From: Pseudohalioglobus lutimaris
Lineage (GTDB): Bacteria > Pseudomonadota > Gammaproteobacteria > Pseudomonadales > Halieaceae
Reading direction: 5' to 3'
Assembly: GCF_002866825.1 (NCBI RefSeq)
Contig: NZ_PKUS01000023.1
Coordinates: 62,001-126,000, forward strand
DNA length: 64,000 nucleotides
The translations under genes and the position numbers were made by a program. Every line of letters begins with the position of its first letter. Positions within the stretch are counted from its first letter, which is position 1. Below, piece after piece: positions 23,944 to 33,473 of the stretch. A model generated the notes under the pieces. It was not told the DNA's origin. It searched no databases and saw only the letters and a list, made by a program, of their open reading frames with translations.

Positions 23944-25386
23944 TCAGGGCTTGGAGTGGTTGTCGATTGAGCGGTACTCCTGACAATTTTTCAGTATCGG
24001 TATCCCCTTTCCAGGATTCAAAATTTCCCGGGGGTCAAAGCACTGCTTTATGCTGAGAAACATCGAGATTTCGTGCTCGTTGAATTGGATTGGCATTTGT
24101 CGCAATTTCTCTACCCCAACGCCATGCTCACCGGTTATGCAGCCCCCCACTTCAACACAGAGTTCGAGAATTCGACCTCCGAACTCCTCGGTCTTCTCAA
24201 ACTCTCCTGGAACATTTGCATCGAACAAAATGAGAGGGTGCAGATTGCCGTCCCCTGCGTGAAACACATTGGCGACTCGCAAATCATAATGCTGAGACAT
24301 GGCTTCCATTCTACCCAACACGTAAGCTAATTGACCACGTGGTATCGTGCCGTCCATGCAGTAGTAATCCGGTGAGATACGACCTACAGCTGGAAATGCT
24401 GATTTCCGTCCTTTCCACAGCAGCGCACGTTCTGCTTCAGTTTGTGAGACGCGAACTTCAGCAGCTTGGTGCTGCCGAAATATTTCTCCGACCCGTTCGC
24501 AGTAATCGTTGACTTCTTCCTCTACTCCATCAAGCTCACAAAGAAGTAGAGCTTTCGCATCCTTCGGATAGCCCGCATGACAATAATCCTCGGCAGCTAC
24601 GATGGCATGCCTATCCATCATCTCGAGGCCAGCGGGAATGATGCCAGCTGAAATAACGGCTCCCACTGCGTTCGCAGCACTTTCTACATCATCAAAAGCG
24701 GCCATCGTGACCTGGGCCTTTTCAGGTACCGGCAACAACTTGACAGTAATTTCCGTGATGACTCCCAACAGTCCCTCTGAGCCATGAATTAGTGCGAGCA
24801 AATCAAATCCGCTCGTGTCTAGGCCTTCGCTTCCCAGGGTGATCAAACTGCCATCGGCGGTAATCATTTCGACCGCCATGATGTTGTGGACTGTTAAGCC
24901 ATATTTGAGGCAATGTACTCCTCCGGAGTTTTCGGCAACGTTGCCGCCAATCGTGCATGCAATTTGCGAGGAGGGATCTGGAGCATAGTACAGTCCTACT
25001 TTCCCAGCCTCTACCGAAATACTGATGTTTCTAACACCAGGCTGTACCCTCGCCGTTCTGGCAAGGGGATCGATATCGAGAATCCGAGTGAACTTTGCCA
25101 GAGAAAGCACTACACCCTCTGCATTAGGCATTGCTCCAGCACACAGTCCCGTACCAGCGCCCCTTGCCACCACAGGGATCTTTTGTTCATGGCAGATTTC
25201 TACGACCTTTCTTGCCTGTTCAACCGTGTCCGGAAGCACAACCAGCATTGGCTGCTGACAATACATGGAAAGCCCGTCGCACTCGTATGGACGCTGGGTC
25301 TCCTCATCGCAGATCACATATTCCGAGTCAATAAACTGCCGGAAGTGATTGGCCAGATATGCCTTTTTGTCAGCACGCACTACCAT
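23944..25386 (-). CDS. glcD: Glycolate oxidase catalytic subunit GlcD
   Basis: 480 residues. FAD-binding PCMH domain: RPYECDGLSMYCQQPMLVVL, VARGAGTGLCAGAMP (about residues 74-88), CTIGGNVAENSGGVHCLKYG, and GLLGVITEITVKLLPVPEKA. C-terminal domain: FHAGDGNLHPLILFD with the conserved H-x-G-D-G-N-x-H, and GEHGVGVEKL (active-site region), ending FDPREILNPGKGIP. Oxidises glycolate (also D-lactate in some homologues) to glyoxylate. Lies 30 bases downstream of glcG. A relic of a second glcD occurs at 40281-40603. Confidence 0.95.
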   Translation of the reverse strand: MVVRADKKAYLANHFRQFIDSEYVICDEETQRPYECDGLSMYCQQPMLVVLPDTVEQARKVVEICHEQKIPVVARGAGTGLCAGAMPNAEGVVLSLAKFTRILDIDPLARTARVQPGVRNISISVEAGKVGLYYAPDPSSQIACTIGGNVAENSGGVHCLKYGLTVHNIMAVEMITADGSLITLGSEGLDTSGFDLLALIHGSEGLLGVITEITVKLLPVPEKAQVTMAAFDDVESAANAVGAVISAGIIPAGLEMMDRHAIVAAEDYCHAGYPKDAKALLLCELDGVEEEVNDYCERVGEIFRQHQAAEVRVSQTEAERALLWKGRKSAFPAVGRISPDYYCMDGTIPRGQLAYVLGRMEAMSQHYDLRVANVFHAGDGNLHPLILFDANVPGEFEKTEEFGGRILELCVEVGGCITGEHGVGVEKLRQMPIQFNEHEISMFLSIKQCFDPREILNPGKGIPILKNCQEYRSIDNHSKP

Positions 25387-25416
25387 GGATCACCTTCGAC
25401 CGGCCTAGGAACTTTG

Positions 25417-25851
25417 TCATGATCTGGCTTGTAAAGCCGAGTTCAGATGGTCGATACCGGCCTGTGCACAATCCATATCTTGATCCGGCGTTCCAGAGCT
25501 AATGCCGATCCCTCCCACTATGTCTCCATCAATAGCGACTGGGAGGCCACCACCAACCGTACTCAACCTGCCACCTACTTCCGTATGAATTCCAAACGCC
25601 AGGTTGCCTGGCACACAGGCGTGATTGTATTCATGGGTCGCCTTGCGGGCTGCGGCAGCAGTATAGGCTTTGTCCAGTGCAATGGTCGCGCTCGTCACCT
25701 TACCGCCGTTCATTCGAGTGAAGGTAATCGGCGTGCCAGACTCGTCGACCACTGAGATACACATGGGAACGCCGATTTCCGTGGCCCGCTGTTTGGCCCC
25801 TTCTACGAGAAGTTCAGCGAGTTCAAGTGAAAGCCTTTTGATCGTAAGCAT
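25417..25851 (-). CDS. glcG: GlcG/HbpS-family protein
   Basis: 144 residues, DUF336 family. MCISVVDESGTPITFTRMNG, SATIALDKAYTAAA, and GGLPVAIDGDIVGGIGISSGTPDQDMDCAQAGI are the three conserved blocks. Members occur in glc operons and as haem/cob(II)alamin-binding or redox-sensing proteins; the role in glycolate use is not established. It starts 20 bases after the malate synthase stop and precedes glcD by 30 bases. Confidence 0.9.
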   Translation of the reverse strand: MLTIKRLSLELAELLVEGAKQRATEIGVPMCISVVDESGTPITFTRMNGGKVTSATIALDKAYTAAAARKATHEYNHACVPGNLAFGIHTEVGGRLSTVGGGLPVAIDGDIVGGIGISSGTPDQDMDCAQAGIDHLNSALQARS

Positions 25852-25871
25852 CTCTGATTCTCCCCCGTTCG

Positions 25872-28058
25872 CTAACTGCGAGAACGTTCCTTAAATTTCC
25901 GTCGCCAGGCATGCAACGCAGGTTCGGTATAGCCGTTAGGATGCTTACATCCGTCAAACACCAGTTCACAGGCGGCCTGAAAAGCGGTGCTGTCGTTGTA
26001 GTCGGGTGCCATATTTGAGTAGTTCGCATCACCCATGTTCTGCCCATCGACTACTTCTGCCATTCGTTTTAACGATTCCATTACCTGATCACGAGTACAG
26101 ATTCCATGCCGTAACCAGTTTGCAACGTGTTGGCTGGAGATTCGCAACGTCGCCCGATCTTCCATGAGCCCAACGTCGTCTATATCGGGCACCTTTGAAC
26201 AGCCCACCCCCTGCTCTACCCAGCGAACCACATAACCGAGAATTCCCTGGAGATTGTTGTCAAGTTCCTTACGGATCTGATCTTCACTCGGCATTTCGCT
26301 GCTGATGATTGGCGGCGTCAAGATCTCTGTTAGAGAAGCGGCGGCGCGGCCCTTTAATGTTTGCTGTACATCACTTACTGACGTCTGGTGATAGTGGATA
26401 GCGTGAAGCGTCGCCGCAGTAGGTGAAGGCACCCAGGCACAGTTTGCACCGGCCAGGGGATGCATGCCTTTCGTCTCCAACATCTGCGCCATCTCATCAG
26501 GCTTAGGCCACATACCTTTGCCGATTTGTGCTTTACCCTCAAGACCACTGGACAGTCCCACGTTCACATTGTGATCTTCGTAGGCAGCGATCCAGGGCTC
26601 TGCCTTGATCTTTTCCTTCTGGAGGACTGGGCCAGCTTCCATACTTGTATGAATCTCATCGCCGGTGCGATCCAAAAATCCTGTATTAATGAATACCAGA
26701 CGATCCTTTACAGCGCGGATACACTCCTTCAGATTGACCGTGGTACGACGTTCTTCATCCATTACGCCGACCTTGATAGTAAATCGATCAAGTCCCAGAG
26801 CATCTTCGACAGCTGCAAACAGATCATTAGTAAAGGCCACTTCCTTCGGTCCGTGCATCTTTGGCTTAACGATGTAAACACTTCCGGTTCTCGAATTGCG
26901 AACTGCACCAGTCCCCTTTAGATCATGTATGGCACACAACACTGTCACCATCGTATCCAGAATTCCTTCGGGAATCTCACACCCTTGGGAATCTAGAACA
27001 GCATCGGTCGTCATTAAATGGCCGACATTGCGAACCACCATAAGGCTACGACCAGGCAGCACGAGGCTTTTTCCGGAGGTGGAAACGTACTTGCGGTCCG
27101 GGTTCAACCGACGCGTCATCTGCTTCCCACTTTTTTCAAAACTTTCGGCTAGATCACCTTTCATCAGACCCAGCCAATTGCTATAGACACCGACCTTGTC
27201 CTGCGCGTCCACCGCAGCAACCGAGTCTTCGCAGTCCTGTATCGTACTCAGTGCAGATTCCAGCACTACATCTTTGATGCCAGACGCATTTGCGGCGCCC
27301 ACAGGATGAGAGCGATCTATCTGGATCTCTATGTGTAAGCCGTTGTTTTCAAAAAGCAATACGGTGGTCTGATCAACCTTCCGATAACCCACAAACTGTT
27401 CGGCATTTGCAAGTGAGACCGTTCTACCATCCGCAAGCTGTACTTCCAGAGTCAGGGCGTCAACCGCACCACCCATTACATACTCCTTTACGTCGCAATG
27501 GCTTCCGAAAGACAGCGGCAGTGCCTCATCCAAGAATGCCTGTGCCCTTTCGACTACAATCTCTCCTCTGGCGGGGTTATAGGACGATCCGCGAGTGGCA
27601 CCCCCTTCTTCGGAGATGACATCGGTGCCATAGAAGGCATCAAACAAACTACCCCATCGCGCATTAGCAGCGTTTAGTGCAAATCGTGCATTACTCACAG
27701 GAACAACCAACTGGGGTCCTGCTACTTCGGCTATCTCTGTGTCTACGCCTTCTGTTGCGATTTGAAAATCTTCTCCCTCGGGAACCAGATAGCCGATTTC
27801 TCTAAGAAAGTCAGTGTAAGCATCCATCTGGCTTAGGGGGGAACCGTGAGTTTCATGCCAGTCGTCGATTTTTTGTTGTATTGTGTCCCGCTCCGAGAGA
27901 AGGCGGCGATTGTCCTCACTAAACCTGGAGACAATGGCTGACAGCCCATTCCAAAACGCGTCTACAGATACGCCTGTGCCTGGAATAGTCTCTTCATTGA
28001 TAAATCGAAGCAGTGTCTCATCCACACTCAGTTCGGCCATTTTGATTCGTTGAGCCAT
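25872..28058 (-). CDS. glcB: Malate synthase G
   Basis: 728 residues, close to the usual 720-730 of isoform G. It condenses glyoxylate with acetyl-CoA to malate. Visible signatures: [17 protein letters not shown] near the N-terminus, [60 protein letters not shown] with the catalytic arginine, [21 protein letters not shown], and [25 protein letters not shown]. First gene of the operon glcB-glcG-glcD-glcE-glcF, thus coupling production of glyoxylate to its use. Two GntR-type operators lie 79-179 bases upstream. Confidence 0.95.
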   Translation of the reverse strand: MAQRIKMAELSVDETLLRFINEETIPGTGVSVDAFWNGLSAIVSRFSEDNRRLLSERDTIQQKIDDWHETHGSPLSQMDAYTDFLREIGYLVPEGEDFQIATEGVDTEIAEVAGPQLVVPVSNARFALNAANARWGSLFDAFYGTDVISEEGGATRGSSYNPARGEIVVERAQAFLDEALPLSFGSHCDVKEYVMGGAVDALTLEVQLADGRTVSLANAEQFVGYRKVDQTTVLLFENNGLHIEIQIDRSHPVGAANASGIKDVVLESALSTIQDCEDSVAAVDAQDKVGVYSNWLGLMKGDLAESFEKSGKQMTRRLNPDRKYVSTSGKSLVLPGRSLMVVRNVGHLMTTDAVLDSQGCEIPEGILDTMVTVLCAIHDLKGTGAVRNSRTGSVYIVKPKMHGPKEVAFTNDLFAAVEDALGLDRFTIKVGVMDEERRTTVNLKECIRAVKDRLVFINTGFLDRTGDEIHTSMEAGPVLQKEKIKAEPWIAAYEDHNVNVGLSSGLEGKAQIGKGMWPKPDEMAQMLETKGMHPLAGANCAWVPSPTAATLHAIHYHQTSVSDVQQTLKGRAAASLTEILTPPIISSEMPSEDQIRKELDNNLQGILGYVVRWVEQGVGCSKVPDIDDVGLMEDRATLRISSQHVANWLRHGICTRDQVMESLKRMAEVVDGQNMGDANYSNMAPDYNDSTAFQAACELVFDGCKHPNGYTEPALHAWRRKFKERSRS

Positions 28059-28136
28059 CGCCCTGTCTCCCAGATTGGTGGTCTATATTGGTGGTTGATT
28101 TTTCCCCAGGATCGCTTCAATATCAAGCAATCTTTG

Positions 28137-28153
28137 AACTGGTAATACCAGTT
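28137..28153. promoter_or_regulatory. GlcC-type operator 1 upstream of glcB
   Basis: AACTGGTAATACCAGTT, a perfect palindrome of 8-base arms around one base, 79 bases upstream of the glcB start. The T-G-G-T-N3-A-C-C-A core is that of FadR-subfamily GntR regulators (PdhR, LldR, GlcC). The same core recurs at 28221, 40754 and 40839. Confidence 0.8.
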
Positions 28154-28220
28154 ATATATTGAATTACAACCTAAAATATATACATAGCAGATAATAAATA
28201 GCGGCACATTCTTAAAGAGT

Positions 28221-28237
28221 AACTGGTAATACCTGTT
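28221..28237. promoter_or_regulatory. GlcC-type operator 2 upstream of glcB
   Basis: AACTGGTAATACCTGTT, one mismatch from the perfect palindrome at 28137, with centres 84 bases apart (eight helical turns), compatible with looping by two bound dimers. Confidence 0.7.
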
Positions 28238-28286
28238 GATTCGAAAAATAAAGCCGCGATACAAAGATGATCCGCGCCAGATTAAA

Positions 28287-28790
28287 TGACCCTCTCCCAG
28301 GATTCCGATCCATCTAAAAGTAGAATTTCTGGCATGATGAACCCCTTGAGCAAGGACTCATGCGATGAAGAAATCGCGATACACGAAAGAGCAGATAGCG
28401 TTTGCGCTGAAGCAGGTTAAACTGTGTACGCCGGTAGCGGAGGTGTGTCGAAAGATGGGCGCATTAGACGCCACGCTGTACAACTGGCGCAAGAAGTATG
28501 GTGGATTAGGTCCATCGGAGTTGAAGCGCCTGAAGATGCTAGAGGCCGAAACGCCCGTCTGAAGCGTATGGTGGCGGACCTTAGCCTGGGCAAGGCGATG
28601 CTGCGCCAGCCGTTGCAGGTGGCGGGCTATCCAAACCAGATCTGGGGTATGGATTTCGTGTCCGATGCGCTGTTCGATGGCAGACGGCTGCGCATGCTAA
28701 CGGTCATTGACCTGTATACGCGGGAATGTCTGGCCATCGCAGTTGGTCAACGGTTAACTGGCGAAGATGTGGCGAGAACCTGGGAAGTCC
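28287..28790 (+). mobile_element. IS3-family element remnant with internally deleted transposase
   Basis: A probable left inverted repeat begins TGACCCTCTCCCAGG at 28287. OrfA (ATG 28365) reads KKSRYTKEQIAFALKQVKLC ... LDATLYNWRKKYGGLGPSEL and then changes frame at about 28555. The following frame runs RLKRMVADLSLGKAMLRQPL and passes directly into OrfB, PNQIWGMDFVSDALFDGRRL RMLTVIDLYTRECLAIAVGQ RLTGEDVART, so the region between OrfA and the DDE core is deleted and the OrfB C-terminus is missing. It stops inside another gene fragment near 28790. Not functional. It resembles, but is not shown to match, the remnant at 10932. Confidence 0.85.
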
Positions 28791-28960
28791 ACTCGGGCAT
28801 TGCCATCAACGATCACGTCTACCAGAAAGTCGTAGCCATAGTCTGAGTCACCGGCCAGGTCCTTAGGGCGCCATGTGTATGGGTGCTTGGCGCCAAAGCA
28901 CTGTACGGCGTGGTGCCCAACCTCTCCCGATTGATTCTCCTGTGGATACGTGCCTTCCAT
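28786..28960 (-). pseudogene. N-terminal fragment of a DUF4365-like protein
   Basis: ATG at 28960 with AAGG five bases before it. The product MEGTYPQENQSGEVGHHAVQ ... KHPYTWRPKDLAGDSDYGYD FLVDVIVDG has the D-Y-G-x-D-x-x-V core at the start of DUF4365, a nuclease-like domain common in defence genes. At about residue 55 it is cut by the IS3 remnant and the remaining frame is meaningless. Family call is tentative. Confidence 0.5.
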
Positions 28961-29084
28961 ACACCTTTCTCAAAATAGCCGAATGCAGCGTTTGTCTCTC
29001 TCGGTGTAAACTATCGAGATATCCCGTTCAGTTTATCTATCTATCTATCTGATTCGAAAGAAGAAATATTTGATGTTTCGCTAG

Positions 29085-29139
29085 CTGACTAGCCATAAGA
29101 TCTAGTCTATAATCCGTTAAAAGGGCATTATTACGGATT
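29085..29139 (+). promoter_or_regulatory. Promoter and operator of the integrase gene
   Basis: CTGACT (29085-29090), 17 bases, TATAAT (29108-29113). An inverted repeat AATCCGT (29111-29117) / ACGGATT (29133-29139) begins inside the -10 element and covers the predicted transcription start, a likely autoregulatory site. Confidence 0.65.
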
Positions 29140-29156
29140 ACAAAGAGAGCCCCACC

Positions 29157-29930
29157 ATGGCAAAGTCAGGCCAGGCACGTGTTCCCACTCCAGAAGAATG
29201 GCAACGGGTCTTTGAGGTAATCCAGGATCATCGCCATCCGGAGAAGAATACGGCGATCATGCAGATCAGCGCGAAGTTGGGATTGCGCGCCCAAGAGATC
29301 GCCCTGCTCCAGATCAAGGAAGTCGCCCGACTGAAAAAGTCACCACCCGGTTTTACGTTATTCAAGGTAATGACTCTGCCAGCATCCTACACCAAGGGCG
29401 CCAATGCCATGGGCCGATCGACACCCAAATATGTACGACGGACCGTGAGTTTCTCCGTCGAGGAATTTGACCAGGTCGTCGCGCAGATTGTTGATCTGGC
29501 CAAAGCCGGTGTGGAGATCGACCCAGAGCGCTTTTATCCGGCAGTTAAAAAACGTTCGGGTCAGTCTAGAGACTTACCACTCGTGGACGAAACACTGAGG
29601 GATGCTCTGACCGCCTACCTGGCCCTACGGTTGGAGAAGGATCCTGGCACCAAACCCACTGATCCTCTCTTCGTTACCCAGAAAGGCGGCCCCTACTCTC
29701 CCAACACCCTACAGGAACATATGGCCCTGATTCTGAGGGGCTGGGCCGGCATCGAAAAAGCCAGCTCCCACAGCGGCCGACGTTCCGTTATTACAGACAT
29801 CATTCACAGGCAGAAGAAATCTTTAAAGGTGGCCCAAAAAGTCGCTGGTCATAAATCCGCCAGTACGACGGTGATTTATGACGAGCCGCCGGAAGAAGCC
29901 ATCAGTGATGCCTTGAAAAATCTGTCATAG
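29157..29930 (+). CDS. Tyrosine recombinase / site-specific integrase
   Basis: 257 residues, ATG at 29157. The catalytic domain is recognisable: LGLRAQEIALLQ (first arginine, about R44), HSGRRSVITDI (H-x-x-R, about residues 205-211), GHKSASTTVIYDEP (second histidine and the nucleophilic tyrosine near residue 241). The N-terminal DNA-binding core domain is short or missing, as in some small element integrases. It probably mobilised this region or an integron-like element; no flanking att repeat or tRNA was found. Its promoter contains an inverted repeat, suggesting autoregulation. Confidence 0.9.
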   Translation: MAKSGQARVPTPEEWQRVFEVIQDHRHPEKNTAIMQISAKLGLRAQEIALLQIKEVARLKKSPPGFTLFKVMTLPASYTKGANAMGRSTPKYVRRTVSFSVEEFDQVVAQIVDLAKAGVEIDPERFYPAVKKRSGQSRDLPLVDETLRDALTAYLALRLEKDPGTKPTDPLFVTQKGGPYSPNTLQEHMALILRGWAGIEKASSHSGRRSVITDIIHRQKKSLKVAQKVAGHKSASTTVIYDEPPEEAISDALKNLS

Positions 29931-29976
29931 AGGAAGCGCGTTTACGCTCTTAGAACCTCCTCCCGAACAATTATCT

Positions 29977-30999
29977 TTATTGCCCATCTAGGTTAGCGGT
30001 ATGTCTAAGCGGGCAATCAGGTCGTGCAAGGTTATAAAAAGCTCTCCTCGCTTTTTTAGACAGAAACTGCGCAACCTGGTATTCCAAGTTTGCCCTCTCC
30101 GTTTCTTCCTCATCATCGGTGGCAAAATAGGAGACATGGTACTCCACGTCGGAACCAAAGTGACCTGCATTTACCTGAAAGTAATGCATCTCAACGTCCG
30201 ACAATGAGTGACCAATTATATACACACGCTTGACATCGCTTGCATATCGCAAGAAATGCCCCAGTTCGGGGATAACCGCTTCTGTTTTCTTGGCCGCCTC
30301 TTCGTAGAATCCATTTAGTAGTTCGTATGCACTCTCTAGCCTAAAATGTGCCGCGTTATTGTCATAATCACGCGTCATCGATGGAATTGGATTATCAAAT
30401 CGCTGTGGTTCACGATCCCGTGCACCGTGTCCGAAAATGAGGTGGATACCAGACCAATCGATAATTTCACAAAGTCGATCAACACTGATGAATCCGTAGT
30501 ATTCACCTCCAGGGGTATTGTGTATATAGAAGGTACTTTCACGATCTACCCCATATATGTGTTCAAGGGTTTTCGTGTAGTTAAAGGATATCGCGTAATC
30601 AACGTTCTCAATGCAGCTGAGCCTCTCGTCATTGGGGCCATCAATCTTATTTATCCAGTCTGCCATGTGGCTTTTCAGATCTCTAGTAAATGACGCAACC
30701 AACTGCTTACAAATACTTGAGAAATGTGCTGCAGCATGAAGGCCTCCCGAGTTATTCATCGGCCGATACATGTCCTCTGTTGCGCTGAGCTCCATTGCGT
30801 ATTCAGCGATATCATGAATATCTAGAAGCGCGAGGTTATTCTCAAAGTCCTGCCATAGATCTGGTACGTCAATGAACCTTTCTAGTGCAGCTACCAGCTC
30901 TTTGTCTTTGGTGTATAGATAATCTCTGAAATGTTCATACCGAGTTTCACGGTCGTGAACGAGATCAAACCCCTTACCGATAATGATCAGATCACTCAT
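29977..30999 (-). CDS. abiH: AbiH-family abortive-infection protein
   Basis: 340 residues, ATG at 30999. The N-terminus DLIIIGKGFDLVHDRETRYE HF and the later AISFNYTKTLEHIYG, FYIHNTPGG, LIFGHGARD and RVYIIGHSLSDVEMHYF blocks match AbiH (PF14253), a phage-exclusion family with an N-terminal glycine-rich nucleotide-binding-like motif. The mechanism of AbiH is not established. Its neighbours (integrase, DUF4365 fragment, IS remnant) form a small defence/mobile cluster; the integrase converges on it with only 46 bases between the stops. Confidence 0.85.
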   Translation of the reverse strand: MSDLIIIGKGFDLVHDRETRYEHFRDYLYTKDKELVAALERFIDVPDLWQDFENNLALLDIHDIAEYAMELSATEDMYRPMNNSGGLHAAAHFSSICKQLVASFTRDLKSHMADWINKIDGPNDERLSCIENVDYAISFNYTKTLEHIYGVDRESTFYIHNTPGGEYYGFISVDRLCEIIDWSGIHLIFGHGARDREPQRFDNPIPSMTRDYDNNAAHFRLESAYELLNGFYEEAAKKTEAVIPELGHFLRYASDVKRVYIIGHSLSDVEMHYFQVNAGHFGSDVEYHVSYFATDDEEETERANLEYQVAQFLSKKARRAFYNLARPDCPLRHTANLDGQ

Positions 31000-31116
31000 G
31001 AGCTTCTTTTACTTAAACTTGTAGCGGTTTCAGGAGTAGTGACCGCCTTAATCGTAGAAAGTTAATAAAAAAATACAGGATAGTAGAGATGTCCGCAGAA
31101 CGGTCAATAATGTGCA

Positions 31117-31177
31117 TTATGTTAAATCGGAAATGACTCTCAAAAAATTGCCAATAACCTATCTTATGTTAAATTGG
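31117..31177. repeat. Direct repeat upstream of the LysR gene
   Basis: TTATGTTAAATCGG (31117-31130) and TTATGTTAAATTGG (31164-31177) are near-identical, 47 bases apart, 160-220 bases before the LysR start at 31339. They may be binding sites for that regulator. Confidence 0.5.
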
Positions 31178-31338
31178 GCAGCTTCTTGTCGACCGCCACG
31201 GAGAGACCCGTAATATAGTAAGTTCGCTGCGAGAGGGTCGTTTCTGTAAAGTACTTACAATTGGAGAAGGTCTCTGCCCAATTGAAACGGTTTACCAGAG
31301 ACAACGTAGAGTAAGAACATCATTTTACTGAGTGAAAA

Positions 31339-32268
31339 ATGAGCATGCTGAGAAATCAGGACTTAAACTTACTTCCTATATTTGACGCTCTCGTACGAGA
31401 ACGACAGTTGTCCAAGGCTGCTGAGGCACTCAGCATGAGTCAACCTGCAGTCAGCAACGCTCTCAAGAGGCTGAGATTGAGCTTCAAGGACGATTTGTTT
31501 GTTCGCACGCGGCAGGGGCTGGTGCCGACCGAGCGAGCATTGGAGTTACATACACTGATTGGGCCAGCTCTAAACCTGGTACAACGGAGCTTTGAAAGCG
31601 AGCTGTTTGATCCCATGATATCAGACAGGGTTATCAACATTTCGATAAACACTACTATGGAAACCCTCTTCCTCGCTGACTTCATTAAACCTCTGCGCCA
31701 CGCAGCGCCTCAACTGAGGTTTCGATTTTATCCTGATTACCTTCCTGAAATCCCATCCAGGCTAAAGGATGGCAGGCTGAACTACGCGCTAGAGTACGTT
31801 CCTCTACCAGAGGACAAGTTCGACTCTGTTCTCTTATCTACAGACAAGCTCACGGTAATCTGCGCGAAAAACCATCCTACCCTTAAAGAGAAAATCAGCT
31901 TAGAGCAATACCAGTCGATGCCTCATGTGTCGGTCTCTCCTCGCGCGTACTCGGACCTTGGGGACAGCTCGCGAGACCTAACACCGGTTGAACGGATTCT
32001 CGGGGCCAATTTACCCATGCGAAACGTAGCCATGCATGTTGGCAGCATTCTCACCATTCCCTCAATAGTGGCAGCGACCGATCTGATAGCGACGGTGGGT
32101 TTGACTGTCGCCAAACCGTGGATCGATCGAGGGGAAGTGAAACAATTATCAGCACCATTCAAAACAGAAGAATATGCCATGAACCTGTACTGGCATAGAA
32201 GTCGGTCCAAAGACCCAGCTCATGTTTGGCTGACGCAACAATTCCAAGACTACACGGCCAAAATCTAA
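31339..32268 (+). CDS. LysR-family transcriptional regulator
   Basis: 309 residues. N-terminal winged helix (RNQDLNLLPIFDALVRERQL SKAAEALSMSQPAVSNALKR LR) followed by a type-2 periplasmic-binding-protein effector domain containing FYPDYLPEIPSRLKDGRLNYALEY and a C-terminal YWHRSRSKDPAHVWLTQQF. NodD/NahR/PcpR-like branch. A close paralogue is at 41639-42613. It converges with the TauD-like gene. Direct repeats at 31117/31164 may be its sites. Target unknown; a role in the adjacent minus-strand metabolic genes is plausible. Confidence 0.9.
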   Translation: MSMLRNQDLNLLPIFDALVRERQLSKAAEALSMSQPAVSNALKRLRLSFKDDLFVRTRQGLVPTERALELHTLIGPALNLVQRSFESELFDPMISDRVINISINTTMETLFLADFIKPLRHAAPQLRFRFYPDYLPEIPSRLKDGRLNYALEYVPLPEDKFDSVLLSTDKLTVICAKNHPTLKEKISLEQYQSMPHVSVSPRAYSDLGDSSRDLTPVERILGANLPMRNVAMHVGSILTIPSIVAATDLIATVGLTVAKPWIDRGEVKQLSAPFKTEEYAMNLYWHRSRSKDPAHVWLTQQFQDYTAKI

Positions 32269-32310
32269 CGAGTTTGACGCGATACGCCCGCCAATCGATG
32301 GCCTCGTAGC

Positions 32311-33213
32311 TTATACACCCATCGGGACACCTCCGGACACAATGGTCCGCAGCATTTCGCGACGATGTCCTTGGTAGTCCGCCATTGGGAGGTGCTGGAC
32401 ACAGCGATTGTCCCACATTGCCAGGGAGCCAGGCTCCCAGCGGAATCGGCAAAGATTCAGTGGGTTTTCGACAATCTTATTCTGAAGGGTTTCGAGCAGT
32501 AACTGCGACTCATGCAAATGCATGCCTTCAATAGCCAAACTGTAGATACCTGTAATGAAGAGCACCTTCTTACCGCTTTCGGGGTGTACGGTCACCATGG
32601 GGTGTGTCTTCAAGCGATTGGCATCTTCCCCGCCGGTTTTGACGTCCATGTTTTCCAGCACAGCTTCATAGAGATCTGCCATATGATCGCCATACCCAAA
32701 CTTCGCGGAGTGAACGACATTAAGGGATTCGCAGATACCTTGCATTGTCGGTGACAATGACTCGTAGGCGTTATACAGGCTCGCAAAGAGCGTATCGCCA
32801 CCATATTGAGGGATGTCTTTTCCAAAAAGTATAGTGTAAGAAGGTGGCTTATCCTGAAATGACCAGTCGCTATGCCAGGTTCCACCGAACACAACATTCG
32901 TGGACTCATCGGCTTCCTTTAGAAGGCGAAGAACGTTTGGATGCTCGTCCATTCCCTCAACAAATGGGTCTACACCAAATTCTCCGAAGTAGGTGGTAAA
33001 ACGCTCCTGATCCTCTGGTGTGATATCCTGCCCCCGGAAGAAGATAGCGGAGTGGTCAGTGATCGCACACTTGATCTCCGCCATTTGTTCTTCCGTTGGA
33101 TTGCGAAGATCCACGCCCGTGACAACTGCACCCAAGGCAGCACCATAAGGCGTAACTTCAATATGTTGATAGTCTCGTTTGACGGCGTTTGTTTCAGCCT
33201 TCGGTGAAAACAT
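32311..33213 (-). CDS. TauD/TfdA-family Fe(II)/2-oxoglutarate dioxygenase
   Basis: 300 residues. The facial triad is visible: H114 and D116 in TWHSDWS, distal histidine near residue 274 in VQHLPMADYQGHRREM, with the 2-oxoglutarate-binding arginine following. VDLRNPTEEQMAEIKCAITD HSAIFFRGQ is the conserved N-terminal block. It would hydroxylate a small acid (taurine, an aryloxyacetate, an alkyl sulfate or similar) with decarboxylation of 2-oxoglutarate; the substrate is not deducible. It converges with the LysR gene and lies upstream of the PanB-like gene on the same strand. Confidence 0.9.
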   Translation of the reverse strand: MFSPKAETNAVKRDYQHIEVTPYGAALGAVVTGVDLRNPTEEQMAEIKCAITDHSAIFFRGQDITPEDQERFTTYFGEFGVDPFVEGMDEHPNVLRLLKEADESTNVVFGGTWHSDWSFQDKPPSYTILFGKDIPQYGGDTLFASLYNAYESLSPTMQGICESLNVVHSAKFGYGDHMADLYEAVLENMDVKTGGEDANRLKTHPMVTVHPESGKKVLFITGIYSLAIEGMHLHESQLLLETLQNKIVENPLNLCRFRWEPGSLAMWDNRCVQHLPMADYQGHRREMLRTIVSGGVPMGV

Positions 33214-33473
33214 CTTCGCTCTCTCCCAAAATTAACATTGTACTTACAGTATGATCCTGACACGTGACTCAGTGAACGGAAAGCTCCATTCTAGATCAGC
33301 GCGCCTGCTTTTGAAGAGGCTGGAATCATCACAAACGCCAAAACATAAAACAAGCAAATATATTGTATGTGCTTCATTCGTGCCGTGAATGTTGAGGGCT
33401 CTATGGCTACCCTGAATCAACACGCCGGTTTCAGCACCCTACGGATTTCCATCTTGTAGTGACGGATAACCGC

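Noticed and set aside
29033-29052. Short tetranucleotide repeat (TATC) before the integrase promoter.
   Set aside because: Only about four units, outside the predicted promoter and coding sequence; too short to argue for phase variation.
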